A stretch of DNA of 64,000 nucleotides, taken from positions 6,343 through 70,342 of the forward strand of contig SJOL01004525.1 of NCBI GenBank assembly GCA_004794785.1, given 5' to 3'. This DNA comes from Opisthorchis felineus (lineage: Eukaryota; Platyhelminthes; Trematoda; Opisthorchiida; Opisthorchiidae). Made by a program: the position numbers and the translations under genes. Shown here in pieces: positions 57,975 to 64,000 of the stretch; position 1 is the stretch's first letter; every line of letters begins with the position of its first letter. The notes beneath the pieces are model-generated. The model saw nothing but the letters and a program-made list of their open reading frames with translations. It ran no database searches and had not been told where the DNA came from.

Positions 57975-58085
57975 GTGTTGACTTGAGTCTAGAAAATTGA
58001 CTCAAATTGATCTCTCGTTTGATGATACTTTTCACTTTGTATGCAGCGCCTCATGTTTCAGCTGGATCGATATTCAGCATATCGA
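57975..58085 (+). repeat. Interspersed repeat related to 62.6 kb
   Basis: Shares ATCTCTCG(T/C)TT, GATGAT and a CCTCATGTTTCAGCTGG-type segment with 62605-62700. Diverged, boundaries uncertain. Confidence 0.5.
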
Positions 58086-58406
58086 GGATTGGAAGTATAC
58101 TAGCAAGTGAATATATTTCCCGGGAACAGACCGTGCATCTCATTGGAGAAATCCTCCAGCAATTATCGAGAAGGAGACGTTTTTAACCGTTTCGCAAGTC
58201 GCCATCCCGAAAGAGGGATCACCATTCAAATCATCACGCTTCACGTCCATTTCACTTGTCCTTAGTGGAAATTAGTGACTGTAGTTATAAAGGTATGGGA
58301 GGAGCTTCCTCAACCGTAGATCATTTACTGGTTACCGTTTTTTCCTACTTATGCTGTAGCTTATGGTTCTGTTTTATGGATTTCGTAGTTTATTTTATTT
58401 TTCTAG

Positions 58407-58527
58407 TCTCGAAAATCTGGCTGAACGAAGGTATGAATTTGCAAAAGTACACTTCGCCTTGGGAATGCTGGAGACCGATCTGAAGAACTTCAAAAAGGCA
58501 GCCTCACATTACTACAAAACGATCGAG
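58407..58527 (+). CDS. TMTC3: TMTC exon 15 (TPR)
   Basis: It encodes residues 706-746 with FAKVHFALGMLETDLKNFKK and AASHYYKTIE, a standard TPR. Acceptor TTTTTCTAG, donor ATCGAG|GTAACT, phase 0. Confidence 0.9.
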
Positions 58528-60047
58528 GTAACTTCCATTCCTGGTGTGCATTTGGTTGGTAGCCGGTAACTCTTGAGTTTTTTAGATTTTAGCATTCTAA
58601 CAATGCCCCATATTGAACACCTTAAGAAAGCGTTTTAAGCTGAAATGTAAATCCAATTGGGATAGTCATTGTTGTGTTTGATCACTGTAGGTCACTAGAA
58701 GGTTCTCAGGTGGGAGATTCATGCAGTGGTCTGCAATTGGTTATCCACATCACTCTCGTGATACGAGTCCTGTCACGGCACACCATAGTTCCGCCAATGT
58801 GTGAGAGCACCGAACTTAATAGACCTCACCAGTCGGGAATATTTTTGATCGTATGAAGAACAAGAATTTAACAGCTTATAATGGATACATCAGATTCATC
58901 CCTCATGAGCAGGTGAACATATTTGTAATTGCCTGATGTTTTTGGTGCACCAGGTTGATGTGGGTGCAAATTTACCAAATAATGCAACCGACCGTCCATA
59001 GAATTTTTCCGGTGTTGTGCTTCCCTGGAATCTACCAAAAGGAACCCGCTTCACTCCAGGGAAATATCAGTTTATTATTACAAAACAATCAGTTTCTAAA
59101 AGATTACAAGCAGTATTGTTCGTTGCCTTTTGTATGCTTCACTGGATGTGCTCGCTCTTGATTAATCCAACATATCATTGGCTTTGAGGCACTTGTGGTC
59201 TATCGGTCTTTGTCCAATGTAGCTGATTTTCTTGTAGTGGAGTACTGACTGAGACAACGGAGCGCTGCTGACAGGATAGTCGAAGTCCGAGCCCGCCCTC
59301 AACTGTTTGGCTGAAGGACGGTTTCATCAAGAATTACATGATGTGACGGAAGATTACGTTTTCGGCATCTCTTTGTGTCGTTCTTATTGAACGCATGGAA
59401 TGGAGTGCAGTTTCTCAAATCTATGTTACTATGGTCCGATAGTTTTGTCAGCTTATGGTCCCACTTTAGATAGTGTGTATTCTGGTCGCTGTTCAAAAAT
59501 TATCTGTGGTGTCGTTTAACTGGGAAACCCCGGCAGGCGCATCGTCCGTTGTTGTAAGTGTCTGGAGACCGCACACCTTAGTTCAATACGGATATGTTCA
59601 CCAGTACATGCAGGTTAGGTCACGTGTATTCAGTGTTCACTGGTGATGTAGTGAGTATGCTGGATTCCCTATAATGTGCGCTGCTGTTGAATCACAATGG
59701 GTGAAACTCAAGTCTTATGTTTCTTCCCCTTGATGTCAACTAATCGGCGTAATCCAACCAAGGTAGAAAGAGGGCTATTGAGGAAGTAATTATAGATAGT
59801 AGTATATAGCAGTATATAGTATGTATAGTATATATATAATATATATAGTACATTTATAGTAGTATATAGTAGTAGATAGATAGTATAGATAGTGTAAGTT
59901 TACCGACGGTGTGAACACTTAATTCCTCTCCATGATGTATAACCCACCGGTCGTATCTTTCCCGTTTTCTGGTTTCCATCGTTGGCGTTGTACCCTTTCA
60001 TTTTTTCTTTCCCGACCGGTGGACGCTTTGCCTACTTATTTTTTTAG
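58528..60047 (+). other. TMTC intron 15
   Basis: This 1.52 kb intron contains a TATAGTA-type microsatellite (59791-59893) and nothing else recognised. Confidence 0.6.
59791..59893. repeat. Irregular TATAGTA/GATA microsatellite
   Basis: About 100 bp of interrupted TATAGTA, TATATA and GATA units in TMTC intron 15. Confidence 0.9.
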
Positions 60048-60152
60048 GCCGAACCAAATCATCGCAGTGCTCTATTTAACTTGGCTTTATTGTCCAGAAA
60101 CCAGCTCAACGACTATGGCAGTGCAATTCCTTTGTTGGAGCGAATAATTCAG
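60048..60152 (+). CDS. TMTC3: TMTC exon 16 (TPR)
   Basis: It encodes residues 747-781 with PNHRSALFNLALLSRNQ and AIPLLERIIQ, very close to the TMTC3 FRSALFNLALLYSQ repeat. The acceptor TTATTTTTTTAG is strong; donor TTCAG|GTTAGT, phase 0. The longer ORF in another frame over the same bases is a shadow. Confidence 0.93.
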
Positions 60153-60713
60153 GTTAGTTCACTTTTCCGTTTACTGCGGCGGAGAAAATCACCCTTATTG
60201 GTGATTCTAACAAGTCTCACATGAACAGATTGCGGCCTGTATAAGCGTAGAGTACCTAGGTCTTTCGCGAAGCTTTCTGTGCCTTGTCACCTACCACGTT
60301 TTCGTTTCTTTTATTCTAGAACCTGCTTTTTTAATTTGTTTGCAGCACTAGCACGAAAACCCTTCCTTGGTGTTCTTATGTTGTTGGTGTTTACTCGCCT
60401 GCACCATAGACTAACGACTCCTCTAGCTTGAACTGTGAGCTAAACAGTTTGAACATGATATTGTGATTCTTGGTTATCCTCTTGTTTCGTTGCCTTCTGC
60501 CCACTTTTAATGTAAGTGGTGTTTTCTTCTCATATCTTGTTGATGTCGCACCATTTATCGTTCTTTCTGTGCACAGTAGGTACTCAGAGGTGAACTTCGC
60601 CGAATTTGTCTCATCTTTTCCGATATTTGCTGTTTTCGAGATAAACTCGTTATGCTTTCTTCATTGTTAGATTAAGTAACCTGTCCCTATTTTTGCACGT
60701 TATTTATCGTCAG

Positions 60714-60797
60714 GTTTATCCGGATCACGTGAAGTCCTACTTGTTGCTGGGCGATATTGAACTCACAGAACGCAAAAAACCGGAGGTAGCTTTGAAG
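60714..60797 (+). CDS. TMTC3: TMTC exon 17 (TPR)
   Basis: It encodes residues 782-809 with VYPDHVKSYLLLGDIELTER, matching the YYPDHIKGLILKGDILMNQ region of TMTC3. Donor TTGAAG|GTGAGA, phase 0. Confidence 0.92.
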
Positions 60798-61070
60798 GTG
60801 AGATAGAAGTTAGTGTCTGTGGCTGTCCAAAACTTAATTTGACCGCATCCTAGCAGTATTTCATAACAGCAACATGTCAGCAGCATTTCGGCAACACGTC
60901 GTACTCATCTTCGGTTCCTCCCGCTTACCTTGTTATTAAACATCCCTGAACAAGTTCGGATTAATTGTCCACTTGGTCCCTTGATTTTCTTCCCTAGTGT
61001 ACAGAATCTTGATATTGTTAATCAGTTGTACACCCTCGGTATATACATTCAATCTTCGTTTTTTCCACAG

Positions 61071-61175
61071 AAAGAGCGACGGCAAGTGAGTGGCAATAAT
61101 ATGATGCCAAGCTTTGATGAAGCTCTGCGTCTTGCATATCGATTAATTTCGTATTGCCAGAACAATAAGTTCTGA
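61071..61175 (+). CDS. TMTC3: Tentative TMTC terminal exon 18
   Basis: After a strong acceptor (TTCGTTTTTTCCACAG) an open phase-0 frame of 34 codons starts KERRQVSGNN and ends at TGA 61173-61175. It fits the phase of exon 17, but its sequence does not resemble the final TMTC3 TPRs. It may be a lineage-specific short ending, an alternative ending, or chance. If it is real, the protein has about 843 residues. No clear AATAAA follows. Confidence 0.35.
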   Translation, partial: KERRQVSGNNMMPSFDEALRLAYRLISYCQNNKF

Positions 61176-61629
61176 TCCCACTGCGTAACTTTATGGAGCG
61201 CCTCTTCAGCACGTAACTGCTGACCTATCTGGACTGTCTTTACATTATTCGTTCGTCAGCGCTTGTCCTTCTTTTCTTCCTGAATTCTCATTAACTTTTC
61301 AAAAAGCTTGTGTTTGGATCGATGTTCCCCACAACTGTTGCATTGATGGCCTTCTTAGAACTGTAGCATTGTTTCTGCTGGTTCTATTGTCTGTCCTGGG
61401 TTTGGTTGACCTATGAGGGAAGAAAACATGTTCAGGATTCTTCAAGTCCCCCATGGAATTGTATCGAGCGTCTGATTCATCCACGTCGACAAATTCGGAA
61501 TCCGGATCTTAAGCACTATGGCAAAAGAACGAGTACGTGTGATGTCGTCCGTCCGCACACGTATGCAAGCAACCAACTTATACACGTACCACAGTGGTTG
61601 AATAACCGAAATACCGTTGTAGATTCAGT

Positions 61630-62110
61630 GGCGTGAATGATATGTTGCTGTCTGGCATTATCTTACGCAGCTTCATCAATTGCCGAGAGAGGCGACTTCG
61701 TGAGAATCAAACTAAGTTGCGCTCTTGTCGTGGATACAATGTATCCGTAACTCTGAGTCTGGTGCTTTGAAGGCGATCGGAGACGGTTATCTCTCCTCTC
61801 CTGAGAGCTGCTTGTGACTAGCGGCCAAAGGCATCCCTTTTAATTTTTTAACCCTTATGAGGGTACTGTACGCCAACTCCTGTGGGCGCCCATGAGCCTA
61901 CGGAAAACTTTCACTCGGGTTTACCAGTGCCATTTGTGCAAGGTATGCTTGCTGTCCTTCACCTTTCCTCTTCAACTTTTATATAGATATACTTCTTGAA
62001 ACTTCTCTGCCTGCCTCTAAAACTTCAGGGTTGAAATTCTGTGGCGACGCTCCAGGGACGTCCGCTTGTGCATACTGAATACGCCGGTGATACTGCTCTT
62101 CTCGAATAAG
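61630..62110 (+). pseudogene. Decayed RTE reverse transcriptase fragment
   Basis: Nucleotides align by eye with 49970-50480 of the full-length RTE: CTCTGGCATTATTTTGCGCA-like start, GTGAGAATCAA, GCTCTTGTCGTGGAT, CTTATGAGGGTACTGTA, AACTCCTGTGGGCGC, CTTTCCTCTTCAACTTT, CTCTGCCTGCCTCT and TGAATACGCCGGTGATACTGC. Frames are broken throughout, and the YADD codons read YAGD. Confidence 0.8.
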
Positions 62111-62436
62111 ATTCTTCGGAAATTTAAGTCAGCTTAAATAACTGACACGGACAAACATGGCTCGTCCGCGCATCAGTGATACGCCTGCATCAAACTATCT
62201 CCCTCAGTGTGTGTCTGTCTGTTTTCCTACTTCATAAAGCAACAAGAACGCCGATTAGGCCATTGCTTCAAATACCTAGCCTTCTCTTGTCCTATTCTTC
62301 GGCGAGCTGGAAGCAACATAGCTTTGCTAGGTAATTTACGGCCCCTCACTTTAACTGGGTCAAGTCCTCTCCACTTTCTCTGTGTACGTTCTGGATGACG
62401 GACGTTTGTCATAAAAGTTAACTGAACCATTGTATA

Positions 62437-62495
62437 GGTTGCTTGGAACTCTTCGACAGCCCACGGCCGGTTTTGCCCTTCCTGGGGCTCATCAG
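62437..62495 (+). repeat. Direct repeat A, copy 1
   Basis: About 59 bp starting GGTTGCTTGGAACTCTTC and ending TGGGGCTCATCAG. It is matched with about a dozen differences at 62971-63030. Confidence 0.75.
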
Positions 62496-62561
62496 ACAAG
62501 CGCATTCCCCGATTTTCCGCCAACCCTATGTTTTACTTGAACCCAAACTGCACGAAATTCA

Positions 62562-62792
62562 ACAAATACACTCATTTGCATATCAATTTGGTTTTCACGG
62601 TAGACACTTGAATTCAAGCTGAATCTCTCGCTTATGATGTTCTTCAACTGAATGTGCTGCATCAGGCCGCCTCATGTTTCAGTTGGTACGATATTCCAGG
62701 TATCGCAGACGTAAGACACCACTCATAAGGATGCTGGGATTAAGGTGAGTATCCCGTGAAAACAAAATTGGTATGCAAATCGGTGTATTTGT
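62562..62792. repeat. 231 bp unit with 39 bp terminal inverted repeats
   Basis: The arms 62562-62600 and 62754-62792 are reverse complements at 35 of 39 positions, around a 153 bp centre. Each arm contains ATGCAAAT. The arrangement is MITE-like, but no coding part and no clear target-site duplication were seen. A further arm-like piece (AAAACCAAATTGGTAGGCAG) lies at 63061-63080. Confidence 0.7.
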
Positions 62793-62970
62793 CGAGGTTC
62801 ACTGACCCACTTTCTTCAACGAATTGACCCTGCTGAGTTGGTCGTGATGACGCGGCAAATAGTTCGGCGCACTTGTTAATTTTCGCCGCTTCCAGAAAAC
62901 ATCGGTTCTCCTAACAACCTCAACTGTCGTCACAGCATATAACCCTGATTATAAAGGAAACTACTCACAA

Positions 62971-63030
62971 GGTTGGTGAAAGCTCTTTGGCAGCCTACGA
63001 CCAGTTTCGCTTCTTCTTGGGGCTCATCAG
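62971..63030 (+). repeat. Direct repeat A, copy 2
   Basis: Starts GGTTGGTGAAAGCTCTTTGG and ends TTGGGGCTCATCAG. Followed about 30 bp later by an arm-like piece of the inverted-repeat unit, so the two belong to one interspersed family. Confidence 0.75.
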
Positions 63031-63089
63031 GTAGTCGCAGTTTCATGTGATTTTCTCTTTAAAACCAAATTGGTAGGCAGGTGAGTGTA

Positions 63090-64000
63090 TTTGTCCTAAT
63101 CCTGATTGTGTTTAGTTTTCGGCTGATGTCAAATGACCATGATTGTATCATTTTGTATCTTCCACCCAGAAGTTTAACAAGCGCAGTCGAGTTACCGACT
63201 GATTCATTTGTGATGTTAGTAGCAGATAAAACTCAAAACAACACTGTCAATAGCACATGCGTTATTCCAATGGCAGGCGCTTCACGAGCTGATGATGTGG
63301 CCCGTGTGACGCAGTAAGCTCCTGATTTGGGCAACAGGTGACGGATATGGAGGAATGACGGTATAACAGGTGTCGGGTGACAGTAAGCGAATACACGTTT
63401 ACAATGAATGACAGTATTATGGAATAATACCATAAAATGCCTGCAGTGCGACCAGCCAAGAGTGTTCACATGCAACTTGTGTGCTGAAGCTTTCGGTGTT
63501 AGCACCACGCTGTTTCCGTTTCCATTTCTGGTTTGAGGATGACTCATCTCTCAGTTCAGGTTTGGTGTTGGTTCCAGTGTGGGCTGCTTGTAAATGCTCA
63601 GTGAACCCCTGGATGGTGGTTCTACACAAAGATGAGCGGAGAGCTACTGGACTCACACTTGGAACTCCAAGCAGCCGAACCCTATGAGGTACTAGGTTTC
63701 GATCTTTACCGAGGACATGTTGATTAAAAACATACCACTCGAGTCCATTTCCAGCTAGGGGTCATTCTGACTGTGGGATCTCACGATACTACTTTGCTCA
63801 GCCATAGACTCATACCAGACTTTCGCAATCGCTTTCTTGGCACTTGAATGATTAATGTGTTCAGTGAAACTATCCGGTGAGGTTTCGAAAAATGTAGCTT
63901 ATCTGGATAGAGCACTCAGGATGTGCCAGGTAAAATGATTGTTTACATCTGAGGATGGATGTACGGATCGAGCCCCTTGTTATCCTATTGGAACTCCCAA
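63090..64000. other. Right end, nothing recognised
   Basis: Only short ORFs. An acceptor-flanked plus-strand stretch near 63632-63686 (reading MSGELLDSHLELQ) ends at a GT, but no family is recognised and it does not fit the TMTC phase or sequence convincingly. Confidence 0.35.

Larger units (their letters stand above)
27311..61175 (+). other. TMTC3: TMTC-family gene (TMTC3-like), overall model
   Basis: This 34 kb gene has 17 placed exons and one tentative terminal exon. Joined in phase they give about 809 residues, or 843 with the last exon. TMTC1-4 are ER-membrane proteins acting in O-mannosylation of cadherins and related proteins. The protein begins with a membrane-spanning segment (about 7-27) and a luminal Asp-Asp pair (29-30, in GFVFDDASA), as in GT-C glycosyltransferases. 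More hydrophobic segments follow to about 475. DUF1736-type motifs are present (QLPHFTEFDNPAA, PSDLCADWTLG), then [12 protein letters not shown] and [16 protein letters not shown]. TPRs fill about 480-809 ([40 protein letters not shown]). Exon order, junction phases and motif spacing agree with TMTC3 as I remember it. The expected last TPR with a HNLCVVY-like motif was not found, so either the protein is short or its end lies outside the window. Confidence 0.88.

Noticed and set aside
59932..60147. 71-residue ORF overlapping TMTC exon 16
   Set aside because: The frame differs from the one giving the conserved RSALFNLALL TPR between good splice sites.
63632..63686. Possible short exon (MSGELLDSHLELQ) near the right edge
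   Set aside because: It is AG/GT-flanked, but there is no family match and no link to the TMTC C-terminus.
1..64000. CRISPR arrays, bacterial operons or prophage
   Set aside because: No regularly spaced repeats; the spliced TMTC gene and retrotransposons show animal nuclear DNA.

Overview
This looks like nuclear DNA of a flatworm, most likely a digenean trematode. The evidence is a TMTC3-type gene split into about 18 exons by a mix of micro-introns (32, 40 and 47 bp) and kilobase-scale introns, together with dense RTE/SR2-like and BEL/Pao retrotransposons of the kind known from flukes. The base composition seems too balanced for Schistosoma, so a fluke of the Fasciola, Opisthorchis or Paragonimus sort fits better. 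The species cannot be fixed from the window, and nothing bacterial is present.

Left third (1-19 kb): repeat-rich DNA. A non-LTR reverse transcriptase C-terminal fragment (minus strand, about 335-970) is followed by a minus-strand BEL/Pao LTR-retrotransposon remnant (1117-3399) that keeps gag, aspartic protease and RNase H pieces but has lost its reverse transcriptase core. The 5' part of this remnant and 4.2 kb of upstream DNA form the left arm of an almost perfect inverted repeat of about 4.93 kb. The arms are 2737-7670 and 13956-18889, around a 6.3 kb spacer with no recognisable gene. The left arm runs on into matching gag sequence while the right arm breaks off, so the left copy looks like the source.

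Middle (19-27 kb): a SINE, the 3' tail of an RTE-like element with a (GAT)n end, and an intronless gene for a 374-residue protein with eight C2H2 zinc fingers (21811-22935). About 4 kb then follows with no feature I can support, ending in a decayed RTE 3' UTR just upstream of the next gene.

Right half (27.3-61.2 kb): one plus-strand gene for a TMTC-family protein (closest to TMTC3), an endoplasmic-reticulum polytopic protein with an N-terminal GT-C-like membrane domain, a DUF1736 region and C-terminal TPRs. I could place 17 exons with matching splice phases and a tentative 18th terminal exon. Its long introns hold most of the mobile DNA: four of the five tRNA-derived SINE copies (all five on the plus strand), a near-intact RTE element with an 11 bp target-site duplication and one internal stop, two decayed non-LTR copies, and assorted fragments. 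The last 3 kb hold another RT fragment and a small family of inverted and direct repeats.

The two credible host genes are the zinc-finger gene and the TMTC gene. They lie in the same orientation with no sign of joint function. All exon models are by eye from reading frames, splice consensus and remembered family similarity; no alignment or search was run.
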